This document shows, in pieces, positions 47,116-56,432 of a stretch of DNA of 64,000 bases; positions within the stretch are counted from its first letter, which is position 1, and every line of letters begins with the position of its first letter. The position numbers were made by a program, and so were the translations under genes. The notes beneath the pieces were generated by a model. That model searched no databases, was not told the origin of the DNA, and saw only the letters and a list, made by a program, of their open reading frames with translations. Location: assembly GCF_900176285.1 (NCBI RefSeq), contig NZ_FWXF01000016.1:1-64000 (forward strand), read 5' to 3'. Source of the DNA: Desulfacinum hydrothermale DSM 13146 (GTDB taxonomy: Bacteria; Desulfobacterota; Syntrophobacteria; Syntrophobacterales; DSM-9756).

Positions 47116-48393
47116 TCACAAGATCGGATGGAGGTTGACGACATACATCTGGCGGCTCCCGGTATGCGTTGAATCGATACAGACAGCCGTCCCATCCCTT
47201 TTCCATCGTGGGTGGAGATCACAGCGGATCTCTCCCCGGTACCGGGCGGGCGAAAGGAACCTATCCAGATTGATCCGTCGCTTTCCGTGCAGGTCGTAGA
47301 GATAGAGGGTGCGCATTCCGTAGGGGTCCGGGTAGGTGTCGTTGAGAATCCATCGACCGTTGGGAGAAAAGTTGCAATGCCCGTCTTCCTGCATGACATG
47401 GCCTCCCACCACCCGGCTTTCGCCGCTTTCCACGTTGTAAAGGTGGAAAGCCGGGCGCCCTTCCGCCCCCATGGCCCATGCCAGCAGGCGATCTTCGTCC
47501 TTCCAGTCGTAGTGCGACACCACGCCCGTTGTGATGATGGGCCGGAGGCGGGTTCCGTCGGCCTCCGCCACCATGAGCCGGGTGGCCCATCCCCGGCGGG
47601 GATGGACCCAGCGGTGCAGAAAGGCAAAACGGGTTCCACGGGGGCTGAACTGAACGTGGTTCACCCAGTGAGGAACATCCGGCGGATACATGCGCGGTTC
47701 CACCCGGGCCACTTCCTTCACGGAGAGGATCAGTTCCGACGATCCCTTCTGCAGGTCCATCCACCACAATCCGTCGCCATCCGGCAGGGGATCCTCCGCC
47801 CAGGGATCCTCCACGCCCGCATAGCCGTAACCAGGCCGGAGCCGGTGAAGGCGCGAAAAGTTGAGGCTGATGGCGCCCATACCGTCCGGATGCATGGCGT
47901 AAAAGGGCCTGTCGAAGCGGGCCTCCACCGTGCCTTTCAGGTTCCGTATCAGCCCCACGAATTTTCCCCCCTCCCGGTGGTTGTGGCAGATCCACGTGTC
48001 CGGGTCGGCGGGATGCCACTGGAGCATGCAGCCCTGCTGCCAGTTCCAGGCAAGGGACTCCCCCAAGGCCTGGAAGCGATTTCCTTCGTGCAAAAGGAGG
48101 CAACCCACCACGGCTTGATCCCGTGCCGTGGGGGGACGGTCGTCGAAGGGCACTTCCAAGGCCAGCAGCTTGTCTCCGGAAAGATTCCAGGGAGACTTGT
48201 CGTAGTAGCCGAAGAAGTGGTGCAAGGGGCCGGAGGTGACGGGCTGGACCAGGTTTTGGAAGCGGCCGCAGTGAAGACCCCGGTACAGGGCGGGGGCACG
48301 CCGTCGCAGCGGCCCCTCCGCCCAGGTCTCCATCCGGCGCGCCACCCGCCACGGCACCCAGGAAGATCGAAAAAGGAGGTCGGAAGGAATCAT
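47116..48393 (-). CDS. Beta-propeller (TolB-like) protein
   Basis: A 425-residue protein with recurrent propeller blades (HVQFSPRGTRFAFLHRW, SHYDWKDEDRLLAWAM, CNFSPNGRWILNDTYPDP, CDLHPRWKRDGTAVCID). There is no clear signal peptide. A role in binding or processing glycan is inferred only from context and from similar propellers in polysaccharide lyases. AAGGTG precedes the ATG at 48393. Confidence 0.7.
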   Translation of the reverse strand: MIPSDLLFRSSWVPWRVARRMETWAEGPLRRRAPALYRGLHCGRFQNLVQPVTSGPLHHFFGYYDKSPWNLSGDKLLALEVPFDDRPPTARDQAVVGCLLLHEGNRFQALGESLAWNWQQGCMLQWHPADPDTWICHNHREGGKFVGLIRNLKGTVEARFDRPFYAMHPDGMGAISLNFSRLHRLRPGYGYAGVEDPWAEDPLPDGDGLWWMDLQKGSSELILSVKEVARVEPRMYPPDVPHWVNHVQFSPRGTRFAFLHRWVHPRRGWATRLMVAEADGTRLRPIITTGVVSHYDWKDEDRLLAWAMGAEGRPAFHLYNVESGESRVVGGHVMQEDGHCNFSPNGRWILNDTYPDPYGMRTLYLYDLHGKRRINLDRFLSPARYRGEIRCDLHPRWKRDGTAVCIDSTHTGSRQMYVVNLHPIL

Positions 48394-48422
48394 GCTATTC
48401 ACCTTGGTCAGGAGATGAAAGA

Positions 48423-49382
48423 TCAGGCACGAGCCCGGCTGGTGTGCCGCCGATCCAGGAACTTCAATAGCGGGGCGTACATCCCCATGGGCAGGAGGGC
48501 TGGAAAGAGGTACTTCACGTCCCGCACGCCCCACGAACCATGCCTCAAAACAAAGCGAAACACCGTCTGGGCGCCGGCCAGGTCCCTTTGCCAGTAGCAA
48601 CGGTAGCCGCGGGCCAAGAGCGCCCCGTGGAGGTAGCGTTTCAGAAGATCCCGAGGCACGGCAGCGCAGAGGTCCGGACGACTCTCCATGAATCTCTTTT
48701 TGACGAGCCACACGTTGATGGCCTGCCTGCCCTGCTTGTCCGTCAATTGCCCGGCCCCGTGGTGCCTGTAGTAGGCCAGTACCCTGGGAACCCGCACGAT
48801 GGGATGCGAAAGGCCGATGCGAAGCCACAGGTCGTAGTCCATGCAGGTCCGCAGGGCCGTGCTGAAGCCGCCCACCGCATCCAGCGCCTCCTTTCGTATC
48901 AGCGCCGCATGGATGGGCCAGGGGGAAGCGGAACGCAGGAAGGCGTGCACTTTGCCTTCCTTTTCATAGTCGGGCGGCACGTAGGGTTCGCCGCTGCTTC
49001 GAACCGCGCCCACGTTTTGCCAGCCGCAATAGGCCAAGGCGGCGTCGGTACCCTGGAGAGCCGCCAGCATTTCTTCCAGGAAGGTGGGAGCCCAATAGTC
49101 GTCGGCATCCAGAAAGGCCACGTATTCTCCGGTGGCCACCTTCAGTCCCAGGTTTCTCGCGGGATACGGTCCCTGACGGTCCTGGCGCAACACCTTGACC
49201 CGGGGGTATTGTGCCAAGATATCCCGGCTCTCGTCGGTCGATCCATCGTCCACCACGATCAGTTCCACGGCGCCGTGGGTCTGGCCGGTGACGCTCTCCA
49301 AGGCCTGACGCAGGTAGGACGCGGCATTGTAGCACGGCATGATCACCGAGACCCGAGGCGGCGTCGTTGCACTTCTGCCCAT
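48423..49382 (-). CDS. Glycosyltransferase family 2
   Basis: A 319-residue GT-A enzyme: VSVIMPCYNAASYLRQAL, VVDDGSTDESRDIL, ARNLGLKVATGEYVAFLDADDYW with the DxD motif (about 93-95), and CMDYDLWLRIG. GGGGAGAC precedes the ATG. First gene of the 39.4-49.4 kb block. Confidence 0.9.
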   Translation of the reverse strand: MGRSATTPPRVSVIMPCYNAASYLRQALESVTGQTHGAVELIVVDDGSTDESRDILAQYPRVKVLRQDRQGPYPARNLGLKVATGEYVAFLDADDYWAPTFLEEMLAALQGTDAALAYCGWQNVGAVRSSGEPYVPPDYEKEGKVHAFLRSASPWPIHAALIRKEALDAVGGFSTALRTCMDYDLWLRIGLSHPIVRVPRVLAYYRHHGAGQLTDKQGRQAINVWLVKKRFMESRPDLCAAVPRDLLKRYLHGALLARGYRCYWQRDLAGAQTVFRFVLRHGSWGVRDVKYLFPALLPMGMYAPLLKFLDRRHTSRARA

Positions 49383-49399
49383 GTTTGTCTCCCCAGGAG

Positions 49400-49603
49400 C
49401 TTGTCTGAGAACGCTTCGGTTGCTTCCTTCTTGAGCGGACGGAAGGCTGGGGCCACCAAGCGCGCACGCGCTACGGGCCCGGCCTTGCGGGAGCAGGGGC
49501 GGGTTCCGAACCCGCCCCTACAGAGCTCAAAAAACCTCACATGGCACGATTGAATGGCATTGATCAGAAAGCCCCAAAAGGCCAAGAGGCCATTGTGAGA
49601 CAG
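49400..49603 (+). repeat. ~200-bp MITE-like repeat, copy 3
   Basis: Left end CTTGTCTGAGAA, right end CCATTGTGAGACAG. The internal palindrome is intact: GGGGCGGGTTC (49496-49506), a 1-nt loop, GAACCCGCCCC (49508-49518), then TAC. The AGCTCAAAAAACCTCACATGGCAC tract is close to copy 1. It lies in the gap between two glycosyltransferase blocks and could act as a bidirectional terminator. Confidence 0.78.
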
Positions 49604-49720
49604 CCTCCCAGTTTTCAAGGCTCTGTTTCTTCAGGGCCAGCCGGAGGCCACCGTACCCCAGGAAATGGACTCCGAACCGCCCCCGATGGAAAGATCCGTG
49701 AGGCGGCCTCGGGCGCGGCT

Positions 49721-50620
49721 TCACACGTCCCGCGCGCCCAGCATGGCCGCGCCCAGTCCCGCCAGCAGCCGCCCCGATCTCCACGGGGAAAGGCACAGCC
49801 CCCGGGCAAGGAGGGTCAAGGCCCAGACCTTTCTCCCCTTTCGGTACTCCCACTTGGCCGCGTCGGCCAGGGCCGACGCATAGGCCGCCCGCCAGAAGGC
49901 GCCCCGAAGCGAAGGCGGAAGCAGCACCCGGTTTTTTCGAAGCACGGCCAGCATGGATGCGCGCATCACCTGCGCATTGCGGCTCATCCCGGAACCATGG
50001 CGGACGATCACCACCAGCGGTTCCTCCAGGCAGGCATAGGAGGTGACCGCCGAAAGGCGAAGCCACATGTCCACGTCTTCCACGCTTCGGAGCCGTTCGT
50101 CGAAGAGTCCCACGCGGGAGAAAAGGTCCCTTCGTACCACCACCCCCGAGCCGCTTCCCGGCACGGCCGAAAGACGGGAAAAGATGGCGGTGGTGAGGCA
50201 GCCTTGTTTCGATGGACATCGCCACACGCTGAGGGGCGAGCCGTCTTCGGCCACCACCAGGGCCGCCGTGGAGGTAAAGCCCAGGGCGGGGTCGGCCGTC
50301 ATCACGGCCATCTGGCGGGAGAGCTTTTGGGGAAACCAGAAGTCATCCGCATCCAGAAACGCCACGTAGTCGCCCCGGGCCGAGGCGATTCCGGCGTTTC
50401 GGGCGCTGCTGAGTCCTCCGTTTTCCTTTCGGACCACCCGCACCCGGCCCCGGTACTTCTCCAGGATTTGGGGGGTGGCGTCGGTGCTTCCATCATCCAC
50501 CACGATCACATCCAGGCAAGGGTAGTCCTGACCCAGGACGCTGCAAAGAGCCCGCTCCACGCACCAGGCCGCATTGTAGGCGGGAATCACCACCGAAACC
50601 AGCGGCCCACTAGAGCTCAT
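49721..50620 (-). CDS. Glycosyltransferase family 2
   Basis: A 299-residue GT-A enzyme: VSVVIPAYNAAWCVERAL, VVDDGSTDATPQIL, ARNAGIASARGDYVAFLDADDFW (DxD about 92-94) and VEDVDMWLRLS. It is similar in plan to the GT2 at 48.4-49.4 kb, suggesting related sugars or duplication. It overlaps the sulfotransferase gene by 11 nt. Confidence 0.9.
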   Translation of the reverse strand: MSSSGPLVSVVIPAYNAAWCVERALCSVLGQDYPCLDVIVVDDGSTDATPQILEKYRGRVRVVRKENGGLSSARNAGIASARGDYVAFLDADDFWFPQKLSRQMAVMTADPALGFTSTAALVVAEDGSPLSVWRCPSKQGCLTTAIFSRLSAVPGSGSGVVVRRDLFSRVGLFDERLRSVEDVDMWLRLSAVTSYACLEEPLVVIVRHGSGMSRNAQVMRASMLAVLRKNRVLLPPSLRGAFWRAAYASALADAAKWEYRKGRKVWALTLLARGLCLSPWRSGRLLAGLGAAMLGARDV

Positions 50621-51551
50621 AGCCCAGCTCCCTCATGGTGGGGGCCAGAACGTCCAAAACCCGTTCGATGGCGCGAGGATTCTGGGTTTTCCACTTGGCC
50701 AGGCGCGGCGGGCCGCTCACCAGGCTCGTCTGGTGCTGCAGCAGGGACTCGCACCGACGCCGGATGGGCTCTTCGAAGGGAAGATCCAGCCGCTCGAAAA
50801 CGCGTTGAAAGACGGACACGGGATCCACAAAAAAGTCCTCGTATCGGATTGGGATCCACTGCCTTGGAGGCACGAGCCGCCGGGCGCCCAGAGCCGCCCG
50901 GTTGGCGCTCACCCATTGGTGGGCGCACACCCGCTCCAGGGAAGCGTTGTTGAAGCGGCGCCAATCGGGGGGAAGGAAAAAAGACCAATCGTCGTAGCGG
51001 CCCCCGTCGATGCGAACCGATGCCGGCAGAGGCCCCAGAAACTGGTGCAGGGCAAACCGCGGGGTTTGCTTCCAGCCTTCCATGAGGGAATTGACGTTGT
51101 CGCGGCCGTCCCGATGGATGTAGATGAAGCAGGCCTTGGGAAAAAGCCGGTAGAGGTAGGGAACCCGCAGGACATTGATGCAGGTCTTATCCAACACCCA
51201 CCCTGCTCCCAGCCGTTCGTAAAAGTATTTGAAGGCGGCGTCCCGGTGTTCGGGCTTGGCATGTTGGAGCTCGGCCCCTTCCGAATGCCATCCGTTGTGG
51301 TGCGGACCCCAGAGCCCGTTCCAGAAGGTGGGCAGTTCGTAGCCGAAAGAAAGCAGATGGCGGGACAGCCGGATGGTCTCGTAGGTCACCGAGGTCCCCG
51401 CCCGGGAGCAGCCCACAATGAAGACGGGATCCGGCATGTGGGGCCGGAGGAGTTTCCAGGCCAGCCCGCGAACCCCATAACGGAGCGCTCGAAGGTTCTT
51501 GGCCCGTATTTCCGGGTCCTTCAACTTGAGAATCTTCTTGAGACCGTTCAT
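50610..51551 (-). CDS. Sulfotransferase family protein
   Basis: A 313-residue protein with a PAPS-loop variant PVFIVGCSRAGTSVTYE (about 42-58), FIYIHRDGRDNVNSLMEG and IPIRYEDFFVDP. It is the second of three sulfotransferases in the locus and differs clearly from the one at 33.7 kb, so a different acceptor is likely. Confidence 0.87.
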   Translation of the reverse strand: MNGLKKILKLKDPEIRAKNLRALRYGVRGLAWKLLRPHMPDPVFIVGCSRAGTSVTYETIRLSRHLLSFGYELPTFWNGLWGPHHNGWHSEGAELQHAKPEHRDAAFKYFYERLGAGWVLDKTCINVLRVPYLYRLFPKACFIYIHRDGRDNVNSLMEGWKQTPRFALHQFLGPLPASVRIDGGRYDDWSFFLPPDWRRFNNASLERVCAHQWVSANRAALGARRLVPPRQWIPIRYEDFFVDPVSVFQRVFERLDLPFEEPIRRRCESLLQHQTSLVSGPPRLAKWKTQNPRAIERVLDVLAPTMRELGYEL

Positions 51552-51710
51552 TCGTCCACCGTTTTCCCACCGGGGGTTTCCAGACAGCGCCGCCCGAGTC
51601 TGGCAGTCATATTTTGAAAAGCTCTCCAGGTGCTTGCCTGTAAAGGGGTTAGGGACATGAAAACGCCCCAGATAGAGATGGAAAGGCCCAGCCGGCGTGT
51701 TCCCGGATCC

Positions 51711-52688
51711 TCACTGGGAGAGAAAGACCGCCGGATGGCGCGCATCCTTTCGCCGCAACCCATACCCTTTGAGCTCCCCCAGGGCGCCGGCGAGGCGCAT
51801 GGCATAAAAGCGCCGCGCGCTTGGGTTGCCGGCGTGGGCTGCCAGCCGAGCCAGCCGGTCCAGAACCTTGGACCACATGTGGAGGGGCGGCAGCACGCCT
51901 GCAGCCCCGGTCTCCTCCAGCCGGACCACCGAGGCGGAACGTTCGTAGGCCTTGCGCAGGAGATAACGGAGGCGGAATCGGGCCGGATCCACGTAGTGGT
52001 ATTGGATCATGCCCGGCACGTAGCGAAGCCGTTCGCCTCGGGAAAGCGCCCGGCGCACCCACTCGATGTCTTCTGCACCGCCCAGGTTGTGCCCCACGGG
52101 GCCGAAGCCCGCCCGAAAGGGACCGGCGCGCTGCAACACCTCCCGGCGCACCGCCAGGTTGCCGCCGCCCGGATAGGGCCCTTGGGGCCCAAGGGTTCGG
52201 GCGGTCTCACCCAGGTCGAAGCGGGGCACGGGAAGTGGGTACAACCTGTATGGCCCCGTATCGTGCACCCAGGCAGGTTCCCGGCCGTCCCAATCCGGCA
52301 GAATCCTTCCGCAAAAGAGCCCTGTTTCGGGGAAGCGGCGGGCCGCCGCCACCAGACTCTCGAAGCATAGCCGGTCCACCCGGTGGTCATCATCCACGAA
52401 GGCGATGAGATCTTCAATGTCCAGAGTCCTCAGTCGGTTCAGGGCGTGAATCTTTCCCGGCGCGAGCTCGCTCACGAAGCGCAACGGCCACCCATTGGCA
52501 TGCGCGCTCAAAGCCGCCTCCCGTGTTAGCCACTCTTCCGTGCCGTCTGTGCACGCGTTGGCCACCACCAGGATCTCCGTTCGGAGGCCCCGGGGCCGCT
52601 TCGCCCGGCGGACGGTAGCCAGGGCACGCCGGAGGAGTTCCAGCCGATTGTGGGTGCACACGGCCACCGTGAGGCCCTTCACGCTCAC
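51711..52688 (-). CDS. Glycosyltransferase family 2
   Basis: A 325-residue GT-A enzyme: TVAVCTHNRLELLRRAL, VVANACTDGTEEWL, LIAFVDDDHRV (DDD about 98-100) and GGAEDIEWVRRAL. The start is a GTG at 52688 overlapping the WbsX-like gene stop (GTGA). 159 bp separate it from the next gene. Confidence 0.88.
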   Translation of the reverse strand: MSVKGLTVAVCTHNRLELLRRALATVRRAKRPRGLRTEILVVANACTDGTEEWLTREAALSAHANGWPLRFVSELAPGKIHALNRLRTLDIEDLIAFVDDDHRVDRLCFESLVAAARRFPETGLFCGRILPDWDGREPAWVHDTGPYRLYPLPVPRFDLGETARTLGPQGPYPGGGNLAVRREVLQRAGPFRAGFGPVGHNLGGAEDIEWVRRALSRGERLRYVPGMIQYHYVDPARFRLRYLLRKAYERSASVVRLEETGAAGVLPPLHMWSKVLDRLARLAAHAGNPSARRFYAMRLAGALGELKGYGLRRKDARHPAVFLSQ

Positions 52689-53791
52689 AGAGCGCCTCCA
52701 GAGCTGGAGAAGGCCTTCAACTCGTCGTGCAGGGCTTCCAGGTAGGCGTGTCCGTATCGCAGATCAGGTTCCATGTAGTTTCCCTCCGCCCATTCATTCC
52801 ACGATTTGAGAAAGACGAGCCGCTCTTCCGGGTTCCGTTCGCCGACGAAGCGGAGGGCGTCCCGGACGTTCAGGCGGAAAAGGCCCGGATCGCAGTCGTG
52901 AAAGACCAGACCCCGGGTGCCGCTTCGCGGGGTGTTGTCCCAATTGGGTAGAATGCACGGATAGCCGGGAAAGGGGGGACGCTTGCGGGGAACGAAAAAG
53001 GGTACCAGGTCGCGGTAGGAATAGACTGTCAGGTCCCGCGGAACCCGGTGGATTGCCTTTTTCACCGGTCCCCAGGCGCCGTTACCGGGCTCGCCGTAGA
53101 CGTTACGGTAAAACGGGGCCAGACGCTGCAGGACCGCCCCGTCGAAGCCGAGAGGTCTCAGGTCCCGACCGCTCAGATGCAAAACCCCCAGGAGATAGAG
53201 TCCCTTGAAGCCGGCCTTCAGGGCGGTTTCCCTCCAAGAGTCGGTCACCCGGCGCGCGTTCGGCAGCTCATCGGGGTGGTAGACGATAAAGAGCGGTTTT
53301 CCGTCCACCCGGATGTAGCGTTCATCTTCAAAGGCCCGGGCGAGGAAGCGGAAATGCTGCGCATGATCGTCCATGCCCGGATAGGTCTGCTCCATGAGCA
53401 CCTCGTCTGACGCGCCCTTCCAGATTCCGCTCCAGCTCTTGTTGGCCCAGCAAAGGCAAAAGGGAAAGCGGGGTTCGCCCGAACGGAGCACTTCGTTGAA
53501 GGGCCGCTCCAGCAGCCGCCGGCCGTTTCCGAACCAGTAGTGGTAGTAGCAGAAACCTTCGATGCCGTATCGGCGGGCCATCTCCGCCTGGGCCTCGCGG
53601 ACCTCGGGAAGTCGAAGATCGTAAAATCCCAGGTCCGCGGGGATCCGGGGCTGGTAGTGGCCGGGAAAGAGGGGCCTGGCCTTGGCCACGTTGGTCCATT
53701 CCGTAAAGCCCTTCCCCCACCACCGGTCATTTTCCGGAATGGGATGAAATTGGGGAAGATAGAAGGCGATCACTCTGGCCTTAGGATTCAC
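52685..53791 (-). CDS. WbsX-like / GH99-like polysaccharide biosynthesis protein
   Basis: About 368 residues with the WbsX hallmark: IAFYLPQFHPIPENDRWWG and GFTEWTNVAKARPLF at the N-terminus, FCYYHYWFGNGRRLLERP, CWANKSWSG, and the C-terminal KSWNEWAEGNYMEPD. WbsX-type domains occur in O-antigen/capsule loci; the reaction is uncertain. The start is a GTG at 53791, 7 nt after AAAGG and just past the stop of the broken gene upstream. Confidence 0.82.
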   Translation of the reverse strand: MNPKARVIAFYLPQFHPIPENDRWWGKGFTEWTNVAKARPLFPGHYQPRIPADLGFYDLRLPEVREAQAEMARRYGIEGFCYYHYWFGNGRRLLERPFNEVLRSGEPRFPFCLCWANKSWSGIWKGASDEVLMEQTYPGMDDHAQHFRFLARAFEDERYIRVDGKPLFIVYHPDELPNARRVTDSWRETALKAGFKGLYLLGVLHLSGRDLRPLGFDGAVLQRLAPFYRNVYGEPGNGAWGPVKKAIHRVPRDLTVYSYRDLVPFFVPRKRPPFPGYPCILPNWDNTPRSGTRGLVFHDCDPGLFRLNVRDALRFVGERNPEERLVFLKSWNEWAEGNYMEPDLRYGHAYLEALHDELKAFSSSGGAL

Positions 53792-53792
53792 G

Positions 53793-54901
53793 TCAAGCCT
53801 TTCGTACAATGCCTTGGTGAGTAGAGGGCTCGTGTGGAGCCTTGCGACACTCAAGCCCGAGTCTTCGGCACATGGCCTTGGATGTTTCGTGGTAGCTGAG
53901 TCGGTCTCGAAGGGCATGAATCCGGCGCCGCATGGAGCGTACCTTTTCCCGAGGCAGGTCCAAGGCATGCAAAACCGCCTCTTCCCATCGATCATCCTTG
54001 ACCGCAATGCAATGAACCCCATGCCTCATCTCCAAGCCGTAAAGATCCACTTCTTTTTCATTCAGGATCGGTACGGCGCCTCTCAAGAGGGCTTCGATAG
54101 GGCGATGGGTCACCAGGGAATAGCCTGGAGGACACAGCACAAAATCCGATTGGGACAAGATGCGCACGTAGTCGGCCGCCGACACACCCGACCCGGAGGA
54201 GTCCGTGTATTCGTGCCAAAACATCTCGGCCCCGTTGAAGTGGCGTCGAAGCTCATGCAAAAACCCTCGGCGCCCCTGGGATCCAGGCTGCCCAGAAAGC
54301 TGATGCGAAAGCTACGCGGCTCGTCCGGGAGCCAACTGGGGGAAAAAATGAGTTCGAACAGTCTCGGATTCGTCAGAAACTGGGAGTGCACATCGAAGCC
54401 GCAGATAAACCGGGGTCTATGCAGAGCACGATAAAGATCCATCCCCCGGTAGCCATCTTTGTACACCACCCGGCCCACGGGAATCCCCGCCCGGCGCAAC
54501 GCCATGAATTCTTTTACTTGCACCTTGAGGGCCGACCAACGGGGCTGGCCCCGATCCCCTGCGGTGATAAAGGTCACGGGCTCGCGCACCCGATGCCCAG
54601 CGATCTCAAGAGCCTTCGGGGAAGGAAGGTGGGGATGGCCCTGAACGACAACCCGCCTCCCGGCACCTGCCTCGTCAACTCGGCCGTTTCCCACACAGGA
54701 CAATCGGACTCCGGGCATCCGAGATATTTCGGAAAGCCTGCGGCCCGACTCTGCACGATCATAGAGGAAATTCACCTCCATACCCTGGAAGGTCATGGCA
54801 TGGAGCAGGGTGAAGGTGAGCGAATCCACCTTACCGGTCACGAAAGCCACCGGAGCGGAAGACCTCTCCAATCTGGTCGGGTTGCCCGAGGAGGCTTTCA
54901 T
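53793..54901 (-). pseudogene. Exostosin-like (GT47-type) glycosyltransferase with a frameshift
   Basis: The N-terminal part (start ATG 54901, KASSGNPTRLERSS...) reads to RISFLGSLDPRGAEGF; homology then continues in the -1 frame as LHELRRHFNGAEMFWHEY, QSDFVLCPPGYSLVTHRPIEALLRGAVPIL, the exostosin-type donor-binding region, and ends at 53793. The break is at a T5 run on the minus strand (about 54254-54258). One extra T would restore a 369-residue protein. It could be a real mutation, phase-variable tract, programmed -1 slippage, or sequencing error. Confidence 0.72.
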
Positions 54902-55854
54902 GACACATCCACCAGGGAGGACATTCGGGAAAGGAAAGAGGCAGTCGTTTTTCTCAGGCGCCAAAACGGAGGTCCGCTTTTTATAGGGACTGTCGCCTGT
55001 CGCACTTGCTCACGATCAGTGGTACCGTAGGTTGACTTCATGAGGTCGTCGATTCGAAAGGGGTAGCCAAACCTTTGGGCGATGGGCGCAACCTGTTCCT
55101 CAAACTCGACGATCTCCCGATCTGTCCACTGACAGATGTTTCTCTTCTTATCAAATGAGTGGGGGCGGCTGTCCGCAAGGGCTTGAAACGTCTCCTTGGT
55201 CACCAGGGGCTCGTAGCCCAGGAACCGGGAGGCCTCCAGATAGGCGGAGTGATCAAAATCCTCGATGCGAACGACCTTGTAGGTTCCCTGGGGTAAAGTT
55301 TGAAGTTTTTCCAGAGTCTTTTCTGTATACGCCCGGTAGAACCAGGCGATCTTGCCGATGGGCGTCATGCTGTTCCAAACAGGAAAGAACGGCCCGGTGG
55401 GCGCAATCCGGGCCAGGAACATTTCAAAGAGATCTTTGGGCATCTGTTGATAGCTGGGCGCCAGGGAGGGATCCTTCACCACATAGGGCTGGCGATAGAA
55501 GCCCTTTTTCAGAAAGGAGGAAACCACCTCGTGGGGGGCTCTCACCAGGAGAATAAACTTGGCGCCGAACCGCTCATGGAGTTCCACCACGGAAAGAGAC
55601 AAATGGGGACTGGCCTCGAGCGAAAAGACGGCCCGCTTCAGGTCATCCCGAATCTCCCGTTCTTTGGCCTGAAGAAAACCTTCCGAATCCACCGGGAGAT
55701 CGTACCACTTGCAGTAACGGTGAAACGTTTCATTCAAGGGGAATCGCTCGTGAGAGGCCGCCACACCAGGTTCCAGCTCGCCCAGCTTTGTGTAAAATAG
55801 CGTCCCGCACCGGCCCGTGCCGATGACGAAACCCACTTTTCCTTGATATTCCAT
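54898..55854 (-). CDS. Sulfotransferase-like protein
   Basis: A 318-residue protein with the PAPS-type loop GFVIGTGRCGTLFYTKL (about 8-24) and a later ILLVRAPHEVVSSFLKKGF region. It is the third sulfotransferase of the locus. Its stop overlaps the start of the frameshifted exostosin-like gene (ATGA). Codon and base composition here is still like the GC-rich core. Confidence 0.82.
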   Translation of the reverse strand: MEYQGKVGFVIGTGRCGTLFYTKLGELEPGVAASHERFPLNETFHRYCKWYDLPVDSEGFLQAKEREIRDDLKRAVFSLEASPHLSLSVVELHERFGAKFILLVRAPHEVVSSFLKKGFYRQPYVVKDPSLAPSYQQMPKDLFEMFLARIAPTGPFFPVWNSMTPIGKIAWFYRAYTEKTLEKLQTLPQGTYKVVRIEDFDHSAYLEASRFLGYEPLVTKETFQALADSRPHSFDKKRNICQWTDREIVEFEEQVAPIAQRFGYPFRIDDLMKSTYGTTDREQVRQATVPIKSGPPFWRLRKTTASFLSRMSSLVDVS

Positions 55855-56027
55855 GTCAAATCCCCATAATTTTTACAGAGGAAAACACATTATCTTACTA
55901 AATTCAGATCTTAATTCGTGAAATTTCGCCTATGAATACGAATATCTTACGGCAGATGTACTACTAAAAATACAGCTCATTTTTGATATACGGTTTCCTG
56001 ACACATTTTCACCCGGCAGGTGCACTC
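55855..56027. other. AT-rich intergenic segment left of a transposase relic
   Basis: This stretch is much AT-richer than its surroundings and has no gene. It may hold the left end of the IS1380-type element and the promoter of the sulfotransferase block; I could not define inverted repeats. Confidence 0.4.
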
Positions 56028-56412
56028 ATGAAGAAAATTGAGATCGAACAATCTCTCAAATCTTTCTCCAACGGACACGCGGGCTTAGACTTTGTGGGAA
56101 ATCTGATCAACGTTGCCGCGAGCCTGCGCGAACATTTGGAAAGGCAAGTTCCTGGACCGTCGATGATCTCGCATGCGGATGTGTTCAAGACCTACTTGGG
56201 GCTTCTGTGCCCGGGCAGAATGGCTTTGAAGCCACTACGGAGGTGGCCGGCAATGACGGTTTCCAAGAGCCTCTGCACATTCAGAAGGTTCCTTCACATG
56301 AAACCTTGCAACAACCTTTTGACGAGCACGCTAGGGTTTTCGAACGCCTTGCCGACGCTGGTAGCTTAGAACTGCTTGAGAGGGCCGGGGTTCCCGTGAC
56401 GGCGTGGGGCTT
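56028..56412 (+). pseudogene. IS1380-type transposase, N-terminal relic
   Basis: From the ATG at 56028 a protein-like sequence runs KKIEIEQSLKSFSNGHAG ... ISHADVFKTYLGLLCPG; after a frameshift near 56208-56216 it continues QNGFEATTEVAGNDG ... IQKVPSHETLQQPFDEH. The order of a GLL-x-G-x-x-x-FEA box and a VPS-x-x-TL-x-Q-x-x-D box is typical of IS1380-family transposase N-termini. The catalytic DDE part is missing; the relic ends against the convergent glycosyltransferase gene. Confidence 0.6.
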
Positions 56413-56432
56413 TTCGCATCCTGCCTTGGGTT

